5,200 bases of DNA, taken from contig JAAYSB010000333.1 of the NCBI GenBank assembly GCA_012518475.1, forward strand, positions 1-5,200, in the 5' to 3' direction. Below, piece by piece: positions 1 to 5,200 of the stretch. The number at the start of each line of letters is the position of its first letter. Positions within the stretch are counted from its first letter, which is position 1. Below the pieces are notes generated by a model that was not told the DNA's origin, ran no database searches, and saw nothing but the letters and a program-made list of their open reading frames with translations. The stretch is from Intrasporangiaceae bacterium. GTDB taxonomy: Bacteria; Actinomycetota; Actinomycetes; Actinomycetales; Dermatophilaceae. A program made the translations under genes and the position numbers.

Positions 1-1325
1 CCTCGGCCAACGGAGGGCGGCGGACCGGGCAGGCGTTCCGGAGCTTCGCGCGGCGTGACGGCGCCGACGAGTCGGGGCTCTCGCGCGCGATCGAGATGAA
101 CACCGTCCAGGTCGCCGGCGACGCCGCCTTGACCGTGTCCCTGGCGGGGACGATCTTCGCCATGCCGACCGACCAGGCCCGCGGTGCGGTGGCTCTCTTC
201 CTGCTGCTGACCATGGCGCCCTTCGTCCTCCTCGCGCCGCTCGTCGGCCCGATCCTCGACCGCTTCCGCCACGGGAGACGCTGGGCCCTCGGGACGACAC
301 TGGCTGTGCGCGGGTTCTTCTGCTGGGTCCTGGCCGGCGCGATCGTCGAGGGCTCTCCCTGGGTCTTCCCCCTCGCCCTCGTCTGTCTCGTCGCGTCACG
401 GGCGTATGCCGTGGCCCGGGCCAGTGCGATCCCCCGCCTGCTCCCCTCGGGCATGGATCTGGTGACGGCGAACTCGCGGATCATGATCACCGGCTTGATC
501 GGGATGGGTGTGGGTGGCGCGGTCGCCGGCGGGCTCAGCCGGTTCGGCGCGGAGTGGTCCCTGCGACTCGCCTTCGCGATCTATGTCGTCGGAGTCATCC
601 TCGCGATCCGTCTGCCTGAGCAGGTCGACACCCCCGTCACCGACCAGACCCCGCGGATCCGGCCGCCGCTGCGCAGTCGACCCGAGGAGCGCCTGCGAAA
701 CCTCCCCAACCGGGTGCTGCACGCGCTCGTCATCCAGTGCGGCGCCCGCTTCATCGTCGCCTTCCTCACGCTCTTCCTCATCTTCCTCACCCGGGTGAAC
801 CCGATCCCGGGCTGGTCGACCCCGGTGATCATCGGCGCCGCCGTCGCTGCGGCAGGGGTCGGCAACGTCTTCGGCTCACTCCTCGGCAACAAGCGGGTAG
901 CACCACCGCCGACACCGACCCTGGTCATCCTGGGCATCGCCGGGGTGCTGAGCTGTCTCGTGGCCGCGGTGTTCTACGGGCTGTGGCCGCTGCTCGTCGT
1001 CAGCTTCGTCGGCGGTGTCTATACCCAGCTCGGCAAGCTGTGTCTGGACACGATCGTCCAGACCGAGGTCCCCGAGTCCCGTCACAGCCGGGTCTTCGCC
1101 TGGATCGAGACCACCCTCCAGCTGGCCTGGGTCTTCGGCGGGGCCCTGGCCATCCTCGTGCCGCTGCGCCCGGAGGCCGGGTTCGGTGCCGCCGCCGCGA
1201 TTCTCGGCCTGGGCTTCCTCGTGGCCGTGCGGGTCAGGCTGCATGGCGTGCGGCGCGAGCCCAACCACGGCCGCAGTCCCCGACCTCAGGCCGAGTCGCG
1301 CACCGACGTCACGAGCGAGGCGTGA
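1..1325 (+). CDS. MFS transporter, 5' end missing
   Basis: This is a membrane transporter of the major facilitator superfamily, probably an exporter driven by the proton gradient. The substrate cannot be read from the sequence. The frame is open from position 3 with no stop. The 31 codons before the first ATG (96) encode a charged segment (GADESGLSRAIEMN) that continues smoothly into the first membrane helix, so the true start is probably upstream of the window and the ATG at 96 is internal. Counting from that ATG, hydrophobic segments lie near residues 31-54, 62-82, 88-106, 128-146, 155-173, 215-235, 243-262, 274-296, 298-316, 335-352 and 358-380. The loop GPILDRFRHGRR (about 51-62) is the MFS motif A between helices 2 and 3. 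A basic, polar tail follows the last helix. The stop TGA is at 1323-1325. The gene converges on the SDR gene and so is not in its operon. Family assignment is firm; function is open. Confidence 0.88.
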   Translation, partial: SANGGRRTGQAFRSFARRDGADESGLSRAIEMNTVQVAGDAALTVSLAGTIFAMPTDQARGAVALFLLLTMAPFVLLAPLVGPILDRFRHGRRWALGTTLAVRGFFCWVLAGAIVEGSPWVFPLALVCLVASRAYAVARASAIPRLLPSGMDLVTANSRIMITGLIGMGVGGAVAGGLSRFGAEWSLRLAFAIYVVGVILAIRLPEQVDTPVTDQTPRIRPPLRSRPEERLRNLPNRVLHALVIQCGARFIVAFLTLFLIFLTRVNPIPGWSTPVIIGAAVAAAGVGNVFGSLLGNKRVAPPPTPTLVILGIAGVLSCLVAAVFYGLWPLLVVSFVGGVYTQLGKLCLDTIVQTEVPESRHSRVFAWIETTLQLAWVFGGALAILVPLRPEAGFGAAAAILGLGFLVAVRVRLHGVRREPNHGRSPRPQAESRTDVTSEA

Positions 1326-1512
1326 TGTTCATGCCTCGACCGAGCAACGACCAGTAGCGTCGCGGCAGCACCCGGGTCACCGCGGACAGCGCTTTCGCGT
1401 CGACCCCGACGAGCAGCCTCGGGTTGCGTCGGATCATCGCCTCGATGATGAGCTCGGCGGCCTTCTCGGCGGGGAAGCGGAGGAACCTGTCGAACTGCTC
1501 GCGGCCCTCCCG
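1309..1512 (-). pseudogene. Detached C-terminal part of the SDR gene, in the same frame beyond the amber codon
   Basis: I translated the minus strand past the TAG at 1513-1515. The frame stays open for 67 codons to TGA at 1309-1311. It begins REGREQFDRFLRFPAEKAAE and contains IIEAMIRRNPRLLVGVDAKAL and RRYWSLLGRGM. This matches the usual end of actinobacterial SDRs: a helix with a 'P-EKAA' pattern, an 'R-NPR-LVG-DA' strand and loop, and an aromatic-rich last helix. With one sense codon in place of TAG the gene would encode 288 residues, a normal length. The reading frame is undisturbed, so the damage is a point substitution, not a frameshift. The simplest change is CAG (Gln) to TAG. I see no ribosome-binding site that would restart translation here. 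The last 17 bp (1309-1325) overlap the convergent MFS gene. Confidence 0.8.
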
Positions 1513-1515
1513 CTA
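1513..1515 (-). other. Premature amber codon inside the SDR frame
   Basis: The plus strand reads CTA here, which is TAG on the coding strand, in the context GAG TAG CGG. It separates two parts of one open frame. A single transition (CTA to CTG on the plus strand) would give glutamine and restore the gene. Confidence 0.85.
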
Positions 1516-2175
1516 CTCATCCGGGACCGTGCCAGCGCCGACCCGGGCCCGTCGGGCGATGTCGGTGCGGATTCCGCCAGGGTGCACCTGGGTGATGCCG
1601 CACGGCTGTCTCCCGTCCTGGAGCTCGTGCCGGAGGGCCTCGGAGAACCCCCGCAGCCCGAACTTGGCCGTCGAGTACGCGGCCTGTCCCGGCGGTGCCA
1701 TGAGCCCGAAGAGCGAGGACATGTTGACGATGTGCGCGTGCCCGCCCGAGGCCGCGCCGTTCGCGAGGAGGACCGGCAGCAGCGCGTGCGTCATCCGGAT
1801 CGGGGTGAGTAGGTTGATCGTCACGAGCCAGTCGATGTCCTCGCGGCTCACCTCGCTGACGCGTCCACCGAGGGCGACGCCGGCGTTGTTCACGAGGACC
1901 TGGAGGTCACTGTGCTCGTCCCGGATCCAGTTCGTGAAGCCGTCGGTCGCGGCGACGTCGGACAGGTCGACGACATACTCGGTGACCTCCGCTCGTGGCA
2001 TCTCGCGCCGGATCTGCTCGGCAACACCGGCAAGCTCGGCAGACCGCACGTCGGCGACCACGACGCGGGCACCACGTCGAGCCAGGCCACGCGCCAGGTG
2101 CTGCCCCATCCCACCGGCGGCCCCCGTGACGACGACCTTGGCGCGGGCGAGCTCCAGCGGAGGCAGCCAGGTCAT
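1513..2175 (-). CDS. SDR family NAD(P)-dependent oxidoreductase, cut short by an in-frame amber stop
   Basis: This is a classical short-chain dehydrogenase/reductase, which interconverts alcohols and carbonyls with a nicotinamide cofactor in the cytoplasm. Visible motifs are the cofactor site TGAAGGMG (17-24), Asp42 at the end of the second strand (typical of NAD preference), NNAG (96-99), catalytic Asn121, Ser154, Tyr167 and Lys171 (YSTAK), and HPGG (198-201). The ATG at 2175 overlaps the monooxygenase stop as ATGA, and a strong AGGAGG (2180-2185 on the plus strand, as CCTCCT) sits 4 nt upstream, so translation is coupled. The readable product is 220 residues, against about 270-290 for relatives of this type. 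It ends at TAG (1513-1515) right after VPDE, in the loop after the substrate-binding region. The missing C-terminus follows in the same frame (1309-1512). In classical SDRs that part carries the last strand of the sheet and oligomer contacts, so the short protein is probably unstable or inactive. The substrate is unknown. Confidence 0.85.
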   Translation of the reverse strand: MTWLPPLELARAKVVVTGAAGGMGQHLARGLARRGARVVVADVRSAELAGVAEQIRREMPRAEVTEYVVDLSDVAATDGFTNWIRDEHSDLQVLVNNAGVALGGRVSEVSREDIDWLVTINLLTPIRMTHALLPVLLANGAASGGHAHIVNMSSLFGLMAPPGQAAYSTAKFGLRGFSEALRHELQDGRQPCGITQVHPGGIRTDIARRARVGAGTVPDE

Positions 2176-3785
2176 CGGGCCTCCTGCCGGACGGGCGCGG
2201 GGTCGGGTGTCGGCCCGGTCGCCCGGTCCTCGGGTCGAGGCAGGTCGGCTGGCGCCGCCGCTCCCCGGGGGACCGAGGTATGCGAGGAGCCGACCGGATA
2301 GAACCTCAGGTCGTCGCTGAGGTCAGCCCTGCGGAACTCGGCCATCTCACGGACATAGGACTGTGGCAGCGTCCACGGTGACCGGTCACCGACCTTGGGG
2401 AAGCCGGCGACGACGCGCTGCACATACCCGGCGGCGATGTCGAGGATCGGCCCGGCCCGCATCCCCTCCGGAGCGACAGGGACGACGACCCCGAGCCGGT
2501 AGGCGAGCAGGTGCTGGAGCAGCCGGACGACGAAGCGGGCGACGAGGTCGGCACGCAGGGTCCACGAGGCGTTGACATAGCCGACGGTCATCGACGCGTT
2601 CGGCACGCCCGAGAGCATTGCGCCGCGATAGGCGAAGGTCCGCGCCAGATCGACCCGCTCGCCGTCGACCGTGAAGTCGGCGCCGCCGAGGATCTCCAGC
2701 TCCAGGCCGGTGGCCGTGACGATGATGTCCGCCTCGACGACAGAGCCGTCGGTCAGTCGTACGCCCTCGGGCACGAAGCGGTCGATCTGCCCCGTGACAA
2801 CGGAGGACCGGCCTGCGACGAGCGCGTCGAAGAAGTCACCGTCGGGGACGGCGCAGAGCCGCTGGTCCCACACACCGTACGGCGGCTGGAAGTGCTCGGC
2901 GACGGTCTCGCCGGGGAGTCGCTTGCCTGCGTCGCTGAGGATGATCGTGCGGGTGAGCCTGGGCGCGCGCCGCGACAGCGTGTACAGGCCGCTCTGCGTG
3001 GCGATGTTCTTGCTGCGAATCACCTTGTGCGCCAAGCGCTCCGGAAGGGCCTTGCGGAGGACGTTCGCAACGGGGTCGGAGCCGGGCACTGTGAAGAGGT
3101 AGCTGGGAGTGCGTTGGAGCATGACGACGTGGGCCGCCTTGTCGGTCATCGCCGGCACGAGCGTCACGGCGGTCGCGCCAGAGCCGATGACGACGACGCG
3201 CTTGCCCGCATAGTCGAGGTCTTCCGGCCAGAACTGCGGGTGCACGACCTGCCCGGCGAAGTCCTCGCGACCCTCGAACCCGGCGTCGTATCCGCCGGCA
3301 TAGCTGTAGTAGCCGCTCGCGAGGTGGAGGTATGCGGTGCGCACCTGGCGCCGGGACACCGCACCGGCCTCGTCGGTGACATCGAGCTCGACGGTCCAGC
3401 GCTGGTCGGGAGTCGACCACGCCGCCCCGACCATGCGCGTCCCGTAGTGGGTACGGTCCTCGACACCGTAGGCGCGCGCCGTCTCCCGGATGTAGTCGAG
3501 GATGTCCTGGCCCTGCGCGATCGAGTCGCGTCCGCTCCAGGGCCGGAACGGATACGAGAGCGTGAACATATCGCCGTCGGACCGGACCCCGGGATAGCGG
3601 AACAGGTCCCACGTCCCGCCACTCACCTCACGGGCCTCGACGAGGGCATAGCGGAGGTTGGGCAGGGATTCCCCCAGTCTGGCGCCCAGCCCGATCCCGG
3701 ACAGTCCGGCACCGACGACGAGGACGTCGAGCTCGCTCGGCAGGTCGGTTCCGCGCCGGTGGCTACTTCGCGGTAGGTCTGTCAT
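2172..3785 (-). CDS. FAD-dependent monooxygenase of the Baeyer-Villiger / EthA-AlmA type
   Basis: This flavoprotein uses NADPH and O2 to insert one oxygen atom, typically turning ketones or aldehydes into esters or acids, or oxidising S or N atoms. Numbered from the ATG at 3785 (537 residues), the FAD-binding GAGLSG is at 25-30, GGTW at 56-59 and RYPGVRSDGDMF at about 63-74. The Baeyer-Villiger fingerprint FxGxxxHxxxWP is exact at 176-187 (FAGQVVHPQFWP). The NADPH-binding GSGATA is at 201-206 and the conserved ATG at 358-360. The protein ends in a Pro- and Ala-rich, probably disordered tail of about 25 residues. The family resembles mycobacterial EthA/MymA and alkane monooxygenase AlmA, which are somewhat shorter (about 490-500). 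The start is uncertain. The ATG at 3785 has no clear Shine-Dalgarno, while an in-frame GTG at 3809 has GGAG 7 nt upstream and would add 8 residues. A GTG at 3839 is also in frame. The gene is coupled to the downstream SDR by ATGA. Class is secure; substrate is unknown. Confidence 0.9.
   Translation of the reverse strand: MTDLPRSSHRRGTDLPSELDVLVVGAGLSGIGLGARLGESLPNLRYALVEAREVSGGTWDLFRYPGVRSDGDMFTLSYPFRPWSGRDSIAQGQDILDYIRETARAYGVEDRTHYGTRMVGAAWSTPDQRWTVELDVTDEAGAVSRRQVRTAYLHLASGYYSYAGGYDAGFEGREDFAGQVVHPQFWPEDLDYAGKRVVVIGSGATAVTLVPAMTDKAAHVVMLQRTPSYLFTVPGSDPVANVLRKALPERLAHKVIRSKNIATQSGLYTLSRRAPRLTRTIILSDAGKRLPGETVAEHFQPPYGVWDQRLCAVPDGDFFDALVAGRSSVVTGQIDRFVPEGVRLTDGSVVEADIIVTATGLELEILGGADFTVDGERVDLARTFAYRGAMLSGVPNASMTVGYVNASWTLRADLVARFVVRLLQHLLAYRLGVVVPVAPEGMRAGPILDIAAGYVQRVVAGFPKVGDRSPWTLPQSYVREMAEFRRADLSDDLRFYPVGSSHTSVPRGAAAPADLPRPEDRATGPTPDPAPVRQEAR
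2180..2185 (-). promoter_or_regulatory. Ribosome-binding site of the SDR gene
   Basis: On the minus strand this is AGGAGG, followed by CCCG and then ATG. It lies inside the last codons of the monooxygenase gene and supports the ATG at 2175 as the SDR start, coupled through the ATGA overlap. Confidence 0.8.
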
Positions 3786-3856
3786 ACGCCCAGCATGCCG
3801 CACCGCCACGTCGAGACTCCGCACTCCGAGACTCCGCACTCCGAGACTCCCACCAT
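3782..3856 (-). CDS. Possible 24-codon leader frame overlapping the monooxygenase start
   Basis: From ATG at 3856 the minus strand encodes MVGVSECGVSECGVSTWRCGMLGV and stops at TGA 3784-3782, which overlaps the monooxygenase ATG (3785) as ATGA. The 15-bp repeat supplies two GVSEC copies, and there are three cysteines. Such an arrangement could let a leader peptide pass ribosomes to the monooxygenase start, which itself lacks a clear ribosome-binding site. Against it, there is no Shine-Dalgarno before the leader ATG, and a short open frame can arise by chance. I do not recognise the peptide. Confidence 0.22.
   Translation of the reverse strand: MVGVSECGVSECGVSTWRCGMLGV
3812..3850. repeat. 15-bp tandem repeat, 2.6 copies
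   Basis: The unit CGAGACTCCGCACTC occurs perfectly at 3812-3826 and 3827-3841, followed by a partial copy CGAGACTCC at 3842-3850. Each unit contains the near-palindrome GAGACTC. On the minus strand GGAGT recurs at alternating 8- and 7-nt steps. The array lies 27 bp upstream of the monooxygenase ATG, in its leader. Confidence 0.9.
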
Positions 3857-3875
3857 GACGGGGACAACCGTCACG
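3854..3875. promoter_or_regulatory. Inverted repeat upstream of the monooxygenase, possible operator
   Basis: TGACGG (3856-3861) and CCGTCA (3868-3873) form a perfect 6-bp dyad around a 6-nt spacer. After one mismatch a further C-G pair extends it to 3854-3875. A direct copy of the right arm (CGTCACGG) follows at 3878-3885. The symmetry fits a dimeric repressor site, but no regulator gene is visible in the window. It lacks a T-run and so does not look like a terminator. Confidence 0.35.
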
Positions 3876-3986
3876 GGCGTCACGGAACCCGGCTCACCGG
3901 CGGTGCGGTACTCCGTCTGTCCGTCGTCGTCCACGGGGGCACCGGGTTCGCCGGCTGACCGCGGCGCGGCGCGGCAGACTGCGGCC

Positions 3987-5200
3987 TCAGTGGGCGAAGT
4001 GGCGCGTCCCGGTGAAGTACATCGTCACGCCCGCAGCCTCCGCCGCCTCGATGACCTCGGCGTCGCGCACCGAGCCACCCGGGGCCACGACGGCCCGCAC
4101 CCCGGCGTCGAGGAGGATCTGCAGCCCATCGGCGAAGGGGAAGAAGGCGTCGGAGGCAGCGACAGCACCGCGGGCCCGCCCCTCACCTGCGCGGGAGACC
4201 GCGAGGCGGCAGGAGTCGACCCGGTTGACCTGACCCATGCCGATCCCGACCGAGGCGCCGTCGGCGGCGAGCAGGATCGCGTTGGACTTCACGGCCCGCA
4301 CAGCCCGCCAGGCGAACTGGAGGTCACGACGGGTGTCCTCGTCGGCCGGTGCGCCGCACACGAGCCGCCAGGTCTCGAACGTGTCTCCGCCGGTGACTGC
4401 ACCGGAGTCGTCCTGCACCACGGCGTCGATCGAGTCGCGGCTCTGCATGAGCATGCCGCCGGCGATCGGCCGGGTCTCGACTCCACCGACGGCCGGGACC
4501 GGGCACGCCACGAGCCGGATGTTCTTCTTCTGAGTGAGCACAGCGAGCGCGTCCTCGTCGAAGGACGGAGCGACGACGACCTCGGTGAAGATGTCCTTGA
4601 CCCGCTCGGCCATCTCGAGGGTGACGGGGCGGTTCGTCGCGATGATGCCGCCGAACGCCGAGACGGGGTCGCACTCGTGCGCCTTGCGGTGTGCCTCAGC
4701 GATGCCCTCGGCCTCGGAGGCCACGGCGATGCCGCACGGGTTGGCGTGCTTGATCACAGCCACCGTCGGCTGGTCGCCGTGGTCATACGCAGCCCGCACC
4801 GCCGCGTCCGCGTCGATGTAGTTGTTGTAGGACATCTCCTTGCCGTGCAGCACCTCGGCCTGCGCCAGCGACGGACCGGTCGGCTGGAACCCGTTGGTGT
4901 ACAACGCAGCCCGCTGATGCGGGTTCTCGCCGTATCGGAGCACCCGGGACTTCTCCCAGGTCGCACCGACCCAGGCCGGGAAGCCGGAACCTGCTGAGGT
5001 GTCGACGTACGCGTTCCCCATCCACGACGCGACGTGGGTGTCATAGGTCGCGGTGTGGACGAACGCCTCAGCGGCCAGCTCCTTGCGCTGCTCGAGCGTG
5101 AACCCGCCACCGCGAACCGCCTCCAGGACTGACGCATACCGGCTCGGCGAGGTGACGATCGCGACGCTGGGGTGGTTCTTCGCCGCCGCCCGCACCATCG
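3987..5200 (-). CDS. purH: Bifunctional AICAR formyltransferase / IMP cyclohydrolase, N-terminus outside the window
   Basis: PurH catalyses the last two steps of de novo purine synthesis: formyl transfer from 10-formyl-tetrahydrofolate to AICAR, then ring closure to IMP. It is cytoplasmic. About 403 residues from the C-terminus are visible of a family length near 520-530. The frame is open to the window edge, so the ATG at 5198 is internal (MVRAAAKNH, a conserved segment of the cyclohydrolase domain). Counting from there, RYGENPHQ is at 88-95 and the formyltransferase active-site KHANPCG at 150-156. Other conserved stretches are SAFGGIIATNRPVT, RAVKSNAILLA, GMGQVNRVDSCRLA and SDAFFPFADG, and the end is the typical TGTRHFAH before TGA (3987-3989). 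No residue expected for catalysis in this portion is missing. In many actinobacteria purH follows purN, which would lie beyond the right edge. No terminator is evident after the stop. Confidence 0.97.
   Translation of the reverse strand, partial: MVRAAAKNHPSVAIVTSPSRYASVLEAVRGGGFTLEQRKELAAEAFVHTATYDTHVASWMGNAYVDTSAGSGFPAWVGATWEKSRVLRYGENPHQRAALYTNGFQPTGPSLAQAEVLHGKEMSYNNYIDADAAVRAAYDHGDQPTVAVIKHANPCGIAVASEAEGIAEAHRKAHECDPVSAFGGIIATNRPVTLEMAERVKDIFTEVVVAPSFDEDALAVLTQKKNIRLVACPVPAVGGVETRPIAGGMLMQSRDSIDAVVQDDSGAVTGGDTFETWRLVCGAPADEDTRRDLQFAWRAVRAVKSNAILLAADGASVGIGMGQVNRVDSCRLAVSRAGEGRARGAVAASDAFFPFADGLQILLDAGVRAVVAPGGSVRDAEVIEAAEAAGVTMYFTGTRHFAH

Larger units (their letters stand above)
3786..3986. 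promoter_or_regulatory. Gap between purH and the monooxygenase gene, probable control region
   Basis: This 201-bp stretch separates two genes on the same strand and is the likely place for a monooxygenase promoter. It holds a 15-bp tandem repeat (3812-3850), an inverted repeat (3856-3873) and a repeated CGTCACGG word (3869-3876 and 3878-3885). I find no convincing -35/-10 pair and no hairpin followed by a T-run after the purH stop. Read-through from purH into the monooxygenase therefore cannot be excluded. Confidence 0.45.

Noticed and set aside
96..98. ATG at 96 as the true start of the MFS transporter
   Set aside because: The frame is open to the left edge, and the codons before this ATG encode a segment that fits the family's N-terminal region. 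No Shine-Dalgarno precedes 96.
1513..1515. UAG decoded as pyrrolysine or another special amino acid
   Set aside because: Pyrrolysine is known mainly in methylamine methyltransferases of organisms with the pyl genes. An SDR loop residue in an actinobacterium is not a plausible site, and no pyl gene or special downstream structure is seen. A nonsense change or sequencing error is simpler.
1424..2320. A plus-strand open frame of 298 codons opposite the SDR gene
   Set aside because: It is Arg- and Ser-rich with no domain. The minus-strand SDR motifs explain the region.
2511..3776. A long plus-strand open frame (421 codons) antisense to the monooxygenase gene
   Set aside because: Its translation is low in structure, rich in Arg, Gly, Asp and Val, and matches no family. 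Long antisense frames are normal opposite GC-rich genes. The minus-strand protein has clear FAD, NADPH and Baeyer-Villiger motifs.
3812..3850. Tandem repeat as a CRISPR array
   Set aside because: The units are 15 bp with no unique spacers and no cas genes. It is a simple tandem duplication.
3959..3986. GC-rich stretch with GCAG-A-CTGC symmetry just after the purH stop, as a terminator
   Set aside because: The arms are only 4 bp with a 1-nt centre, and no T-run follows on the minus strand. It is not a credible intrinsic terminator.
3795..4997. A 400-codon plus-strand open frame opposite purH
   Set aside because: The opposite strand is unmistakably PurH, and the antisense product is a His/Arg/Gly-rich shadow with no recognisable domain.

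Overview
This window comes from a high-GC Gram-positive bacterium, most likely an actinobacterium. Base composition is strongly GC-rich and third codon positions are mostly G or C. The proteins read like actinobacterial versions of their families. A member of the Micrococcales (Intrasporangiaceae-like) is a guess from general resemblance, not something the sequence proves. There are four main genes and no RNA genes, mobile elements or CRISPR array.

Layout. Positions 1-1325 (+) hold most of an MFS transporter whose start lies before the window. Meeting it tail to tail is a minus-strand block: the 3' three quarters of purH (3987-5200, running off the right edge), a 201-bp gap with repeats and dyad symmetry, a Baeyer-Villiger-type flavin monooxygenase (2172-3785), and a short-chain dehydrogenase/reductase (SDR) coupled to it by a 4-bp ATGA overlap (2175 downwards). 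The monooxygenase-SDR pair looks like an accessory oxidative module: one enzyme inserts oxygen into a ketone, aldehyde or other lipophilic substrate, and the other interconverts alcohol and carbonyl. PurH is a housekeeping purine enzyme and has no evident functional link to the pair.

The most notable point is in the SDR gene. The readable frame ends at an amber codon (1513-1515) after 220 residues, with all cofactor and catalytic motifs present. The same frame then continues without another stop for 67 codons to a TGA at 1309-1311, and those codons give a normal SDR C-terminus. Either the gene carries a single nonsense substitution, or this is a sequencing error, or the stop is read through. 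If the frame is restored, the gene overlaps the 3' end of the convergent MFS gene by 17 bp.

The second point is the gap upstream of the monooxygenase. It contains 2.6 copies of a 15-bp tandem repeat, a 6-bp inverted repeat within a cluster of CGTGACG-like words, and a possible 24-codon Cys-containing leader frame whose stop overlaps the monooxygenase ATG. These may be regulatory, but the evidence is only positional. I do not see a new defence or mobile system here.
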